Positions 1 to 8,906 of a stretch of DNA of 64,000 nucleotides are shown in pieces. Position 1 is the first letter of the stretch. Every line of letters starts with the position of its first letter. Made by a program: the position numbers and the translations under genes. The stretch is from Priestia megaterium (GTDB lineage: Bacteria; Bacillota; Bacilli; Bacillales; Bacillaceae_H), in contig VTEF01000004.1 of the NCBI GenBank assembly GCA_008180335.1, positions 280,713 through 344,712 of the forward strand. Reading direction: 5' to 3'. Under the pieces are notes generated by a model that saw nothing but the letters and a program-made list of their open reading frames with translations, was not told the origin of the DNA and searched no databases.

Positions 1-1274
1 TTAGTGATATTTATGAAGATGAATTTGGGATTCATAAGTCGATTTTTACTCCTATTGAAGGAACAGATATGATTGCAGGAATCGATATGGATGCCTCTTT
101 TATTAAAGAGCTTAAGACGGAGATTCTTATGCTGGCTCTTATGTTAACGTTAATCTTTGTTGGCTTAGGTATTGTAATAGCTTATGTAATCAGCAAAAGA
201 ATAACAAATCCGCTCATGTTAATTCTTCAATATGTAAAACAGGTGGCAAACGGAGATTTGGCAATTAAAGAAACGAAAGTAAAAGGCACAGATGAAATCG
301 CTCAGCTGGCAGAAGGGATTGAAGGAATGGTTCATGACCTTCATACCCTCATAAACCAAATCGACGAAAATGCACAGCAGGTTGCTGCAACTTCAGAAGA
401 ATTAACGGCTAGTGTGGAGCAAACAAGTCAGTCTATCACTCAAGTTACTGAATCCATGGAAGAAGTGGCAAGCGGAGCAGAAAATCAAGTGGTGAACGTT
501 GAGCAAATGAACAAAGGAGTAGCTGATATATCCAAAGGGATGCAGCTGGTTACAAATAATGTTAAAGAAGTGACAGTGAATTCAGAAGGAACATCGAACA
601 TTGCCGAAAACGGAAATGAAGTTATCGAAGTGGCAGTTCAAAGGGTGAATACTGCATATCAAACGATTAAGCAAACTTCAGAAGTTGTTCACAGATTAAG
701 TGATCATACGAAGGAAATTGGAGATATTGTGTCTTTAATTACTGAAATTACGGACCAAACAAATTTGTTAGCATTAAATGCATCCATTGAAGCTGCAAGA
801 GCGGGAGAGCATGGAAAAGGGTTTGCTGTAGTTGCCGAAGAAGTTCGCAAATTAGCAGAACAATCTAGAAATGCTGCCAACAAAATTACGAACAGAATTG
901 AAACGATTAAAACTGAATCTTTCAATGCAGTTGAGGCAATGTCAACGGGATATCATGCATTAAAAGAAGGTGTTTCTACTTTTGAAAATGCAGGAACGGC
1001 TTTTAGAGATATTCTGAAGTCTGTTGACGGGGTAAACAAGCAGATTTCAGCCGTCAATACTGCAATTGCTGATATGAACAAAGGAGTACAGCAAATTGCT
1101 CAGTCAATGGAAGGATTAACAGCCATCTCCACACAAACGTCAGGGAATATCCAAAATGTTGCAGCAGCTGCTGAAGAACAGTCAGCTACAATCGAGGAAA
1201 TTGCTGCATCATCGCACAACCTATCAAAAATGGCTGAAAACTTATATAATGCTGTTCAGAAATTTAAGCTATAA
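1..1274 (+). CDS. Methyl-accepting chemotaxis protein, 5' end outside the window
   Basis: Transmembrane chemoreceptor that passes ligand occupancy to the CheA/CheW array. The frame is open from base 3, so the true start lies upstream and the first in-window ATG (69) is internal. Visible order: the end of an extracellular sensor domain, a membrane helix ([20 protein letters not shown]), a HAMP linker, then a long cytoplasmic coiled coil. The signalling tip carries the family hallmark [20 protein letters not shown] followed by [10 protein letters not shown]. Glu/Gln-rich helices on either side are the likely methylation regions. Ligand unknown because the sensor domain is missing. A terminator follows within about 80 bases. 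Confidence 0.95.
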   Translation, partial: SDIYEDEFGIHKSIFTPIEGTDMIAGIDMDASFIKELKTEILMLALMLTLIFVGLGIVIAYVISKRITNPLMLILQYVKQVANGDLAIKETKVKGTDEIAQLAEGIEGMVHDLHTLINQIDENAQQVAATSEELTASVEQTSQSITQVTESMEEVASGAENQVVNVEQMNKGVADISKGMQLVTNNVKEVTVNSEGTSNIAENGNEVIEVAVQRVNTAYQTIKQTSEVVHRLSDHTKEIGDIVSLITEITDQTNLLALNASIEAARAGEHGKGFAVVAEEVRKLAEQSRNAANKITNRIETIKTESFNAVEAMSTGYHALKEGVSTFENAGTAFRDILKSVDGVNKQISAVNTAIADMNKGVQQIAQSMEGLTAISTQTSGNIQNVAAAAEEQSATIEEIAASSHNLSKMAENLYNAVQKFKL

Positions 1275-1350
1275 AGATAGTCTAATAGAAGAGCGAAACT
1301 AGCGGTGTTCATATTTTCGTTGGAATGAAAAAGAAGGAAATCTCATAGAA

Positions 1351-1386
1351 AAAGAGTGATTGGTAAAAGCCAGTCACTCTTTTTTA
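1351..1386 (+). terminator. Rho-independent terminator after the chemoreceptor
   Basis: GAGTGATTGG pairs with CCAGTCACTC (one G-U) across a short loop, followed by a run of T. Confidence 0.85.
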
Positions 1387-1470
1387 TTACATCATTTTTA
1401 TAAAAGAGAAAAATAGAAACGTTTCTTTTAAAGAACAGTCCATATTCTTTTTGAAAACACCTTAAGAAAA

Positions 1471-1899
1471 TTACTGTGGCATTTCTCCATTATCGTAGTT
1501 AAATTGCCAATGAATTCCAAACTTATCTGTAATTTGACCGTATAGTTTACTCCAAAATGTTTCTTGAAGCTCCATGACTACAGTGCCGTCTTCTCTCAGT
1601 TTATTAAAGATAGATGTTATTTCATCCATATTCTTGCTAACTAATGCAAGGCTTATATTATTTCCTTCAACAAAAGGCATACCAGGAAAAACATCAGAAA
1701 ACATAACATTGCTTCCATTAATATTAAGTCTTGTGTGCATGACCAAATCTTTCGCTTCATCTGGTAAGGGATATTCTGGGTTAGGTGGTGCTTCTCCAAA
1801 GGTCATAATTTGTGGTGTTTCTGTTCCAAAAACCTTTGCGTAAAACTCTACTGCTTCACGGCAATTCCCATTAAAATTGATATACACATCAACAGACAT
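1471..1899 (-). CDS. VOC-superfamily (PhnB/glyoxalase-like) protein
   Basis: A 142-residue protein of the vicinal-oxygen-chelate fold, PhnB-like branch, opening with SVDVYINFNGNCREAVEFYAKVFG and closing with GKFG-type elements (LYGQITDKFGIHWQFNY). Members are usually small soluble dimers; many have no proven activity, and the substrate here cannot be read from sequence. I use the ATG at 1899 because GGGAG sits about nine bases upstream; a longer frame adds 16 residues without a good ribosome site. It stands alone, convergent with the chemoreceptor. A second, different VOC protein lies at 56123. Confidence 0.85.
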   Translation of the reverse strand: MSVDVYINFNGNCREAVEFYAKVFGTETPQIMTFGEAPPNPEYPLPDEAKDLVMHTRLNINGSNVMFSDVFPGMPFVEGNNISLALVSKNMDEITSIFNKLREDGTVVMELQETFWSKLYGQITDKFGIHWQFNYDNGEMPQ

Positions 1900-2270
1900 T
1901 TGCTTCACTCCCAGTATTAAAATGTAAAATTTTTCTAAAACTTTCATTTTATATTATATCATTTAGCTATGTATAATTAAAAACATTATTCAATAAAAAA
2001 CAGGAAACAGCCGATTCTGCTGAAAGATGTTTTGTAGTGGGCTTTATTTTATGATTGAGTAAGTTGAACAAAAAATGTATATAAAAAGGAAGATGTCACT
2101 TATTGGTATGGATGAGGAGTCAGATAGTCATATTTTTGGTTGGCTGTCTCAGAAACTGATCTTTCGCATTCATCAATAAAAATGTGAAGAAACGCTTTTT
2201 AGAAGACAATACGTAACTCGTATAGATTTTGATTAGAAAAGCAGCCAGTTACTAAAGTTTTCGGCAAATC
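1900..2270. other. Intergenic stretch without a supported gene
   Basis: AT-rich. A 28-codon frame starting near 2094 (MSLIGMDEESDSHIFGW...) has a purine-rich AAGGAAG directly abutting its ATG, which is too close to serve as a good ribosome site, so I do not call it. I see no repeat or RNA structure here. Confidence 0.5.
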
Positions 2271-2312
2271 ATAAAGAAAGCGAAGCAAATCCATTTGCTT
2301 CGCTTTCTTTAT
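2271..2312 (-). terminator. Long hairpin terminator of the zinc-ribbon gene
   Basis: Seventeen-base-pair perfect stem (AAAGAAAGCGAAGCAAA and its complement) with a four-base loop, overlapping the stop codon of the minus-strand gene. Symmetrical, so it could act in both directions. Confidence 0.8.
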
Positions 2313-2560
2313 TGGAGACGATTGCTTTCTGCATGTCGGACAAACATTTGTTCATCTTCTATTAATCCGCATGCAGCACATTGTATACGTCGTTCTGGAC
2401 CGCGATATGGCGTATGAAAAGCATCAAGTGTGTCATTTGTGTATTCCGTTACGATTTCGCCAGATCGAGGATCTATTTTGACGGATGTCGCTTTTTGTTC
2501 AAGAATATTAAAACGCGTTCGATTCGTCTTGCAGCTTGGGCATAGATAAGGGCTTGTCAT
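2309..2560 (-). CDS. Small zinc-ribbon protein of unknown function
   Basis: 83 residues with two cysteine pairs: YLCPSCKTNRTRF at the N-terminus and IQCAACGLIEDE near the C-terminus, the layout of a two-knuckle zinc ribbon. The central part (IDPRSGEIVTEYTN, PYRGPERR) has no recognised catalytic motif. The start is the ATG at 2560: AGGAGG lies eight bases upstream, whereas an earlier GTG would overlap that ribosome site. It is divergent from mrfA, with about 110 bases between them. Function not recognised; a nucleic-acid or protein-binding role would be only a guess. Confidence 0.8.
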   Translation of the reverse strand: MTSPYLCPSCKTNRTRFNILEQKATSVKIDPRSGEIVTEYTNDTLDAFHTPYRGPERRIQCAACGLIEDEQMFVRHAESNRLQ

Positions 2561-2669
2561 TTCGCACACCTCCTAGTTGTTACGATGTCCGTTTTTTTGA
2601 AAAACATACAAAAACTAATCGTTTCCGAACGAACGTTTCTTCGTTAAAATAGAAGCAGGTGATGAAAAA

Positions 2670-4937
2670 ATGAAGATAAGAAAAAATTTACAAGAAGTCA
2701 TAGATGTACTGCACACGAATGAACGCTACCAAAAAAATATCGTTCATTGGCATACAATTGATGCAAAAGAAGCAAAAACAGCGCCATTTCCGGCCTTACT
2801 ACATACAAAAATTATTGAAGGACTGGAGCAAAGAGGCGTACTCTCTCTCTATACACATCAGCGGACAGCATTTGAGATGGCGGAAGAGAAAAAGCATTTT
2901 GTCGCTGTAACTCCTACTGCGTCCGGTAAAACATTGTGCTATAACTTGCCTGTCTTACAAAGCATTATGAGTGATGAGAGTGCAAGAGCGTTATATTTAT
3001 TTCCTACAAAAGCACTGGCGCAAGATCAAAAAAGTGAAATAAATGAAATGATTGAAGAGATGGGGGTACCGATTAACAGTTACACGTATGATGGTGATAC
3101 GCCTGCAAATATTCGTCAAAAGGTACGTAAAGCAGGGCATATTGTAATCACGAATCCAGATATGCTTCATTCAGCAATTTTGCCTCATCATACGAAATGG
3201 GTATCTCTCTTTGAAAACTTAAAATACATTGTAATTGATGAATTACATACGTATCGAGGTGTGTTCGGCAGTCATGTAGCGAATGTCATCCGCCGTTTAA
3301 AACGAATTTGCCGCTATTATGGCAGTAATCCTGTTTTCATTTGTACGTCGGCTACAATTGCTAATCCAAAAGAATTAGCAGAGCATCTTACAGGTGAAAA
3401 AGTAGAGCTGATTGCTAATAATGGAGCGCCTAGCGGAAGAAAGCATTTTATTTTTTATAATCCTCCAATCGTCAATAAGCCGCTTAATATTCGAAGAAGT
3501 GCCACCCTTGAGGTCCGCAACTTAGCAGGAGAGTTTTTGAAAAATAAAATTCAAACGATTGTGTTTGCAAGAAGCCGTGTGCGAGTTGAAATTATCTTAA
3601 CGTACTTACAAGAACTCGTAAAAAACGAATTGAAAGAGAAGTCGATTCGTGGCTATCGAGGCGGTTACTTGCCAAAGCAGCGTCGCGAGATTGAAAAAGG
3701 CTTGCGTGAAGGTGATATTTACGGAGTTGTCAGTACAAACGCATTAGAGCTTGGCGTAGATATTGGACAGTTGCAAGTATGTATCATGACAGGATATCCA
3801 GGTACAGTAGCAAGTGCTTGGCAGCAAGCTGGACGAGCAGGCAGACGCCACGGAGAAGCGGTGATTGTGATGGTGGCGAGTTCAGGTCCGCTTGATCAAT
3901 ATATGATTCAACATCCTGATTATTTCTTTAGTCGAAATCCTGAAACAGCACGGATTAATCCTGATAATTTAGTGATCTTAGTCGATCATTTAAAATGTGC
4001 TTCATATGAACTGCCGTTTAAACAAGGGGAAACATTTGATGGTGTAGAAATTGAAGAAATCTTAGAATTTTTAGGTGAGGAACGTGTTATTCATCTTAGC
4101 GGTGACAAGTGGTACTGGATGAATGACTCATTTCCAGCGCATAACATCAGTTTACGGTCAGCGTCTCAAGAAAATGTCGTGATTATTGATCAGTCAGATG
4201 TAGCTAATGTGAAAGTTATTGGGGAAATGGATCGTTTTAGCGCGATGACCTTATTGCATGACGAAGCAATTTATTTACATCAAGGTATTCAGTATCAAGT
4301 GGAATATTTAGATTGGGATGAAAAGAAAGCATTTGTGAGAGAAGTAGATGTTGATTATTTTACGGACGCCAATTTAGCAGTAAATTTAAAAGTATTAGAA
4401 ATAGATAAACAACAAAACCCCGGCACTTATGAAATTGGCTATGGGGATGTTATGGTAAGTGCAATGGCAACCATTTTTAAAAAAATTAAGTTTGAAACAC
4501 ATGAAAATATTGGGTCAGGGCCCATTCATTTACCAGAAGAAGAACTTCATACGAGTGCAGTTTGGTTGAGTTTTTCTAAAACTCATTTTAGTGAATCTGA
4601 AGAACGGCTTGAACAAGCGCTTATTTCGATAGCGAATGCCATTCAATCAATTGCACCGTTAATGGTCATGTGTGATCCTTCTGATTTACATGTAGTCCCG
4701 CAGGTAAAAGCAGTTCATAATGAACAGCCCACCATTTTTTTATATGATCGATACCCTGGCGGAATTGGTTTGAGCGATAAAGTATATGAACAGATGAATG
4801 AAGTATTAGCTGAAGCTCGCCATCTTATTTCCGACTGTACATGTGAATGCGGATGTCCATCATGTATCGGAATGGATGCCCAAGGCGACCATGCAAAGCT
4901 TGACGCTTTAGAATTGCTTCAGCTATTAGCAAAGTAG
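2670..4937 (+). CDS. mrfA: DNA repair helicase MrfA (YprA)
   Basis: 755-residue superfamily 2 helicase of the YprA/MrfA type, which in Bacillus subtilis acts with MrfB in a mitomycin-specific excision repair pathway independent of UvrABC. Walker A TPTASGKT at residues 81-88, DELH box at 190-193, and helicase motif VI QQAGRAGRR in the second RecA lobe. The C-terminal DUF1998-type domain ends with a cysteine cluster (CTCECGCPSC, about 723-732), the metal-binding signature of this family. Length is as expected. ATG preceded by GGTGATG. mrfB follows directly, so the pair is one operon. Confidence 0.95.
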   Translation: MKIRKNLQEVIDVLHTNERYQKNIVHWHTIDAKEAKTAPFPALLHTKIIEGLEQRGVLSLYTHQRTAFEMAEEKKHFVAVTPTASGKTLCYNLPVLQSIMSDESARALYLFPTKALAQDQKSEINEMIEEMGVPINSYTYDGDTPANIRQKVRKAGHIVITNPDMLHSAILPHHTKWVSLFENLKYIVIDELHTYRGVFGSHVANVIRRLKRICRYYGSNPVFICTSATIANPKELAEHLTGEKVELIANNGAPSGRKHFIFYNPPIVNKPLNIRRSATLEVRNLAGEFLKNKIQTIVFARSRVRVEIILTYLQELVKNELKEKSIRGYRGGYLPKQRREIEKGLREGDIYGVVSTNALELGVDIGQLQVCIMTGYPGTVASAWQQAGRAGRRHGEAVIVMVASSGPLDQYMIQHPDYFFSRNPETARINPDNLVILVDHLKCASYELPFKQGETFDGVEIEEILEFLGEERVIHLSGDKWYWMNDSFPAHNISLRSASQENVVIIDQSDVANVKVIGEMDRFSAMTLLHDEAIYLHQGIQYQVEYLDWDEKKAFVREVDVDYFTDANLAVNLKVLEIDKQQNPGTYEIGYGDVMVSAMATIFKKIKFETHENIGSGPIHLPEEELHTSAVWLSFSKTHFSESEERLEQALISIANAIQSIAPLMVMCDPSDLHVVPQVKAVHNEQPTIFLYDRYPGGIGLSDKVYEQMNEVLAEARHLISDCTCECGCPSCIGMDAQGDHAKLDALELLQLLAK

Positions 4938-4946
4938 GTGATAATG

Positions 4947-6212
4947 ATGTCATTAAAAAACAAGCTCAACAGGATGAAAAAGCATATCAATGTCGATGAA
5001 GCGAAAGCGCCGATCAACGAGGAGAAGGCTGAACATCTACAGTCAAAAGAAATACCATTTGAGCAGCAATGGAGAGATAACGATGCATATCCTTATTTTT
5101 TCCAAGACGGGTATTGTGTGATTCGTGAAGTGCGTTATCCCATTGATTACAAGCATGGCCATTACATGTTTCAACAATTGAAAGAGGTTGTAACTGCATG
5201 GAATGAGTCTTCATTGAATCATCCATTATCAGCAAAGAATCATACGTATACGGATTTATTTTTCTTTGATACAGAAACGACGGGGTTAAGCACAGGGACA
5301 GGAACAACCATTTTTCTGCTTGGATATGCGCAAATATTAGAGAACTGTGTTGTATTTCGACAGCATGTACTTGTTGAACCAAGCGGTGAAGTGGCTTTCT
5401 ATGAAAGCTTCTTAAAATCTGTTGATTATACGACACTTGTAACATATAACGGAAAGTCATTTGATTGGCCTCATGTGAAAACAAGACATACTTTATTGCG
5501 TGATCATTTACCAAGATTACCGAAATTTGGCCATTTTGATTTGCTGCATGCATCAAGACGTTTATGGAAGCATAAAATGGAATCCGTAAAGTTAACGAAT
5601 GTTGAAAAAGAAATATTAGGAGTAGAACGAGAGGATGATATTCCAGGATTTTTAGCACCAATGATTTATTTTGATTTCCTGGAAACAAAAAATCCGCAAG
5701 GTCTATTTGAAATCATGAAACATAACGAGCATGATATCTTATCGTTAATTACATTATATATTCATGTATCTCACCAACTTTTAAGCAGTCATTCGTCAAC
5801 GATGAAAGAAAAATTTGAGGTTGCAAGGTGGTATGAGCAATTAGGTGAAAAAGACGAAGCGCTCACGTTATATCAAGATGTTGCTGAAAAAGAGGAAGAA
5901 GAATATGAGCGGGCTAATCTGGCAATTGCTTTCCAATATAAAAGACAAAAGCAATGGGTGCAAGCGGAGGCTTTATTTTTAAAGCTACTAGAAAATAGTC
6001 AGCAGAATATCCAAATAGAAGCATCAATTGAACTAGCTAAACTGTATGAACACCGTATAAAAGAAGTAGAAAAAGCGCTGGTGTATGCTGAAAAAGCCTA
6101 TGTACTTTGGAATGAAAGAGAATCGATAAGTTATCAGCATCATCAGCAGAAAATGGAGTTTGAAAAGCGAATCAATCGGCTAAAACATAAAATAGCAAAA
6201 AATACGATTTAG
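4947..6212 (+). CDS. mrfB: MrfB/YprB DnaQ-like exonuclease with C-terminal TPR-like helices
   Basis: 421-residue partner of MrfA. The nuclease core is a DEDD-type (DnaQ/RNase H-like) fold: motif I FFDTETTG gives D108 and E110, and later acidic positions include FDWPHVKT and the EHDILSL motif. The last 150 residues are helical, TPR-like (KFEVARWYEQLGEKDEALTLY). In B. subtilis MrfB is the exonuclease that removes the mitomycin adduct. I take the ATG at 4947 (MSLKNK), with AGGTGAT seven bases upstream; GTG 4938 and ATG 4944 are possible alternatives. Ten bases separate it from the mrfA stop. Confidence 0.93.
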   Translation: MSLKNKLNRMKKHINVDEAKAPINEEKAEHLQSKEIPFEQQWRDNDAYPYFFQDGYCVIREVRYPIDYKHGHYMFQQLKEVVTAWNESSLNHPLSAKNHTYTDLFFFDTETTGLSTGTGTTIFLLGYAQILENCVVFRQHVLVEPSGEVAFYESFLKSVDYTTLVTYNGKSFDWPHVKTRHTLLRDHLPRLPKFGHFDLLHASRRLWKHKMESVKLTNVEKEILGVEREDDIPGFLAPMIYFDFLETKNPQGLFEIMKHNEHDILSLITLYIHVSHQLLSSHSSTMKEKFEVARWYEQLGEKDEALTLYQDVAEKEEEEYERANLAIAFQYKRQKQWVQAEALFLKLLENSQQNIQIEASIELAKLYEHRIKEVEKALVYAEKAYVLWNERESISYQHHQQKMEFEKRINRLKHKIAKNTI

Positions 6213-6345
6213 TAGGAATAAAGGCAGGCTTGTTACGGAGGTTATTTCCTAGATTTTTACGAGTTACAACGTGCAAATGAGCGATTGTAATTAAAGTGAA
6301 ATTAAAATTGATACAAATGTAACGATAACAAAATATTTAAAATTA

Positions 6346-6360
6346 TTTTTTTTTTTTTTT
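6346..6360 (+). repeat. Fifteen-base T homopolymer
   Basis: Uninterrupted run of 15 T in the mrfB-cotD intergenic region. No convincing hairpin precedes it, so it is not called a terminator. Confidence 0.8.
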
Positions 6361-6475
6361 ATTTTTGATATGTTTTGTATTGTTCTATTTTTCAGTCATT
6401 GATAAAATAATTCGTTGTACCAACTATTTTTACAATGTTGGGAAATAGAACTTTGGTGAGATGGAGAGAAGACCC

Positions 6476-6571
6476 ATGAAAAATGTGATTTTAGTATCAT
6501 TTTTCGCAGTGATTTGTTTAACAGTTATTGTGTTAAGTAGCATGAAAAACACCTATTATTCCTTTATGTAA
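6476..6571 (+). CDS. Candidate 31-residue membrane peptide
   Basis: Short frame (MKNVILVSFFAVICLTVIVL then SSMKNTYYSFM) with a GGAG ribosome site about ten bases upstream of its ATG. Residues 3-21 form one strongly hydrophobic segment, so the product would be a single-span membrane peptide. Its last codons form the left arm of an 11-base inverted repeat. Not matched to a known family. Supporting points are the ribosome site and composition; against it is the very short length. Confidence 0.4.
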   Translation: MKNVILVSFFAVICLTVIVLSSMKNTYYSFM

Positions 6572-6589
6572 TACGAAAAATAGGTGTTT
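6547..6589 (+). terminator. Inverted repeat, possible terminator between the small ORF and cotD
   Basis: AAACACCTATT (6547-6557) and AATAGGTGTTT (6579-6589) are perfect complements with a 21-base loop. There is no proper T tract after it, so termination is uncertain; the arm AAAC...GTTT is A/T-ended. Confidence 0.4.
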
Positions 6590-6596
6590 ACCTTAG

Positions 6597-6625
6597 TACA
6601 TGTACACTATCTCTAACATACTGTA
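6597..6625 (+). promoter_or_regulatory. Putative sigma-K promoter of cotD
   Basis: The -10 CATACTGTA (6617-6625) fits the sigma-K pattern CATA-N3-TA, with a -35 tACa at 6597-6600 and a 16-base spacer. This is the expected mother-cell control for a coat gene. An inverted repeat TACACTAT (6603-6610) / ATAGTGTA (6626-6633) brackets the -10 box. Confidence 0.6.
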
Positions 6626-6662
6626 ATAGTGTAATAACTAAACAGTGAAAGGAGAAAAGAAC

Positions 6663-7061
6663 ATGTATCCAAGGCCAACAAAATGTATGCCGCCAATTGT
6701 GCATCCTACTAAATGTTGTACGCAGTTTAACTCCCAGGAGGTAGTTGTACCGCATATTCATCCAAGCCATAACACATTGGTGAACCAAACAAACTTCAAG
6801 CATGTGCATTATTTTCCACAAACGCAATCTGTTGTGAATCAAACAACAAATCAACAATTTTTCGGCGGTGCACAACAATTTCCTACCCAAGTAGGAGGAG
6901 CTATGAGCCCAGGTATGATGCCAGGAGGTATGCCGGGTCAAGTAGGAGGCGCTCAAATGCCAGGTATGATGCCAGGAGGTATGCCAGGTCAAGTAGCAGG
7001 TGCAATGGAAAACAGTATGATGCCGGGTTACTCAGGCTGTAAAAAAGGGTATTATAGATAA
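6663..7061 (+). CDS. cotD: Spore coat protein CotD
   Basis: 132-residue CotD-like coat protein. The N-terminal half is rich in His, Cys and Gln (MYPRPTKCMPPIVHPTKCCTQ, then HVHYFPQT), as in CotD. The C-terminal half is a Gly/Met/Pro tail with two nearly identical 17-residue units containing PGMMPGGMPGQV, and the protein ends CKKGYYR. The ATG at 6663 has AAAGGAG about eight bases upstream; an in-frame GTG at 6645 would precede the ribosome site. Expressed late in the mother cell, judged from the sigma-K-like promoter. Its position after mrfB and before ypsA matches Bacillus genomes. Confidence 0.92.
   Translation: MYPRPTKCMPPIVHPTKCCTQFNSQEVVVPHIHPSHNTLVNQTNFKHVHYFPQTQSVVNQTTNQQFFGGAQQFPTQVGGAMSPGMMPGGMPGQVGGAQMPGMMPGGMPGQVAGAMENSMMPGYSGCKKGYYR
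6909..7010 (+). repeat. Two tandem 51-base units inside cotD
   Basis: Units 6909-6959 and 6960-7010 each encode P-G-M-M-P-G-G-M-P-G-Q-V plus five variable residues and differ at only a few bases. Such coding repeats commonly vary in copy number between strains. Confidence 0.85.
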
Positions 7062-7073
7062 TGTACGTTCGTG

Positions 7074-7106
7074 GGAACTGAGCTTCTTCAGTTCCTATTC
7101 TATTTT
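7074..7106 (+). terminator. Terminator after cotD
   Basis: GGAACTGA / TCAGTTCC eight-base perfect stem with a six-base loop, then TATTCTATTTT. The tail is weak. Confidence 0.55.
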
Positions 7107-7124
7107 AAAAGGAGTAAAAGCAGG

Positions 7125-7676
7125 ATGAAAGTTTTAACCATCACTGGTTATAAACCGTTTGAACTTGGAATTTTTAATGACAAGCATCCAGGAATTGTAT
7201 ACATAAAAAAAGCGTTACAGCAACGATTAACTTCATTAGTAGAAGATGGATTAGAATGGGTATTAATTAGTGGACAGTTAGGTGTTGAGTTATGGGCTGC
7301 AGAAGTTGTATTTGATTTGCAATTAGAACATCCTCAATTACAATTAGGTGTTTTAACCCCCTTTTTAGATCAAGAAGAAAAATGGAATGAAGCAAACCGG
7401 GAGCGATATGAATTTATTCTGAGTCAAGCTGATTTTGTCGACAGTATTACAAAAAAGAAGTACGAAAGTCCTAATCAGTTTCGATTAAAAAATCAATTTT
7501 TAGTTTCAAAAAGCGATGGCATTTGTTTTGTATATGATGAAGAACATGAAGGGAGTCCAAAGTATATGCTAGATGCTGCTAAAAAGCGGGCAGAACAAGA
7601 AGAATATCCCATTGTAATGATTACTTCTCATGATTTACAAAATATAGCTGAAGAGGAAAAATACTCATCTTTTTGA
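7125..7676 (+). CDS. ypsA: YpsA, SLOG-superfamily (DUF1273) protein
   Basis: 183-residue member of the YpsA family, a Rossmann-like SLOG fold predicted to bind nucleotides or related ligands. Seen: the N-terminal strand [17 protein letters not shown] with the TGxKP-type loop, the [14 protein letters not shown] segment typical of the glycine-rich SLOG loop, and [20 protein letters not shown] near the end. B. subtilis YpsA has been linked to cell division. The ATG at 7125 follows AAGGAG; the longer frame from 7071 runs through the cotD terminator and is rejected. gpsB lies about 100 bases downstream. Confidence 0.93.
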   Translation: MKVLTITGYKPFELGIFNDKHPGIVYIKKALQQRLTSLVEDGLEWVLISGQLGVELWAAEVVFDLQLEHPQLQLGVLTPFLDQEEKWNEANRERYEFILSQADFVDSITKKKYESPNQFRLKNQFLVSKSDGICFVYDEEHEGSPKYMLDAAKKRAEQEEYPIVMITSHDLQNIAEEEKYSSF

Positions 7677-7779
7677 AAAATGTCGAAAAACAGTTCCAAA
7701 GATAAATTGACAAGTAGCGCTATTTTTGAAAAAATAGTTTATAATAAATGAAAGGTTTATCGTATTTGAGGTGATAGAG

Positions 7780-8112
7780 ATGTTAGCTGATAAAATTCGT
7801 TTAACAGCAAAAGAGATTTTAGAAAAAGAATTCAAAACAGGCATGAGAGGCTATAATCAAGAAGAAGTAGACAAATACTTAGATTCAATTATTAAGGATT
7901 ATGAAGCTTTCCATGAAGAAATCGAACTGTTACAAACTGAAAATTTACGCTTAAAAAAGCAAGTGGAAGAACTATCGAAAAAACCGCAGCAGCCTGCGGC
8001 TTATACTCCACCACCAGCTCAGCAGCAACAAGCTGGCACGACAAACTTTGATATTTTAAAACGTTTGTCTAATCTTGAGAAACATGTATTTGGCAGTAAA
8101 TTATACGAATAA
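7780..8112 (+). CDS. gpsB: Cell division/growth coordinator GpsB
   Basis: 110-residue GpsB, a DivIVA-related coiled-coil adaptor that moves penicillin-binding proteins between sidewall and septum. The N-terminal lipid/PBP-binding domain carries [20 protein letters not shown], followed by a coiled coil ([20 protein letters not shown]). The C-terminal [20 protein letters not shown] is the conserved helical tail. A Gln/Pro-rich linker ([15 protein letters not shown]) joins them and is longer than in B. subtilis. The ATG at 7780 has GAGGTGAT in the right place; an upstream GTG would lie within that site. A terminator follows immediately. Confidence 0.97.
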   Translation: MLADKIRLTAKEILEKEFKTGMRGYNQEEVDKYLDSIIKDYEAFHEEIELLQTENLRLKKQVEELSKKPQQPAAYTPPPAQQQQAGTTNFDILKRLSNLEKHVFGSKLYE

Positions 8113-8123
8113 AATTTAAGGAA

Positions 8124-8156
8124 AAAATAGGAGTTGCATTTCACTCCTATTTTTAT
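8124..8156 (+). terminator. Terminator after gpsB
   Basis: AATAGGAGT / ACTCCTATT nine-base perfect stem, eight-base loop, T tail. Confidence 0.85.
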
Positions 8157-8172
8157 TATACTAAGAAAAGTC

Positions 8173-8584
8173 GTTATCAATAATGTTTGGGTAATTGCTG
8201 CATCATCTTTGATGATGTAGAGGAAAGTCCATGCTCGCACAGACTGAGATGTCTGTAGTGTTCGTGCCTAGTGAATTCATAAGCTAGGGTAGCTGGTAAC
8301 AGCTAACGGCGAGGAAAAAACCTAAGTCCTTTTGGATACGGTTTGACTACTCTGAAAGTGCCACAGTGACGAAGTCTTGTCAGAAATGATAAGAGTGGAA
8401 CGAGGTAAACCCCTCGAGCGAGAAACCCAAATAATGGTAGGGGAACTTTCCCAAAGGAAATGAACAGAGGGAAGGACAAAATGATTTCATTTTGTAGATA
8501 GATGATTACCACCTGAGTACGAGGTAGCTAGCCGTTTGTAGTACAAAGGTACAAAACATGGCTTACAGAACATTATTGAGAAGC
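8173..8584 (+). ncRNA. rnpB: RNase P RNA, Bacillus (type B)
   Basis: Catalytic RNA that removes the 5' leader from tRNA precursors. Conserved blocks are read directly: GAGGAAAGTCCATGCTCGCA (8219-8238), AGTGCCACAGTGACGAAGTC, GTAAACCCCTCGAGCGAGAA, and the 3' core ACAAAACATGGCTTACAGAA (8551-8570). TCAATAATGT near 8178 pairs with ACATTATTGA near 8570 as helix P1, fixing both ends to within several bases. The order and spacing fit the type B secondary structure of B. subtilis. It sits just downstream of gpsB, as in B. subtilis, and is followed by two terminators. Confidence 0.98.
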
Positions 8585-8622
8585 ATTCGACATTCTAGTT
8601 GTTAACTAACTATATCCACACC

Positions 8623-8652
8623 AGCTCTTCATTTTTAATGAAGAGCTTTTTT
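8623..8652 (+). terminator. Terminator after rnpB
   Basis: AGCTCTTCATT / AATGAAGAGCT stem with a short T-rich loop and six T. Confidence 0.9.
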
Positions 8653-8686
8653 AATTTTAAAGAAAAATATGATAGTAAACGAAATC

Positions 8687-8717
8687 AGAATAACTCAAAA
8701 GGGTTATTCTTTTTTTG
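8687..8717 (+). terminator. Second terminator downstream of rnpB
   Basis: AGAATAACTC AAAA GGGTTATTCT hairpin followed by seven T. It either backs up the rnpB terminator or ends a short transcript. Confidence 0.75.
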
Positions 8718-8906
8718 TAGAGATCAATGAAAATCCGTATGTATGAAATAATGAAACAGCTTAAAATCAATGGAATCCGCTTGAAAGTGAAGTAACAGTA
8801 TCCTTCTACGCCTTAAGTCTTAGTTCAAAATAAAGCTCGGGCTCGTTATGGAAGAATTAAAAAGAAGGTAACATGAATGTATAAAGAAACGAAAGGAGGA
8901 AATGAA
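8718..8906 (+). promoter_or_regulatory. Upstream region of liaIH, possible LiaR target
   Basis: Contains TTAAGTCTTAGTT (8813-8825), loosely like the AGTC-containing sites of the LiaR/VraR response-regulator family. I cannot place -35/-10 boxes with confidence. Regulation by the neighbouring LiaSR is expected from family knowledge rather than shown by this motif. Confidence 0.3.

Noticed and set aside
5014..5688. 224-codon minus-strand ORF inside mrfB
   Set aside because: Lies opposite a clearly recognised gene, has no ribosome site and shows no domain; a shadow frame.
6346..6360. 15-T tract as a phase-variable switch
   Set aside because: It is not inside a coding region and no promoter spacing depends on it that I can show.
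6588..6992. Minus-strand ORF with repeated Trp-His-Thr-Ser units
   Set aside because: The repeat is the complement of the cotD tandem repeat; no start signal.
7707..7745. TTGACA and TATAAT before gpsB as one promoter
   Set aside because: The spacer would be 27 bases, too long for a sigma-A promoter.
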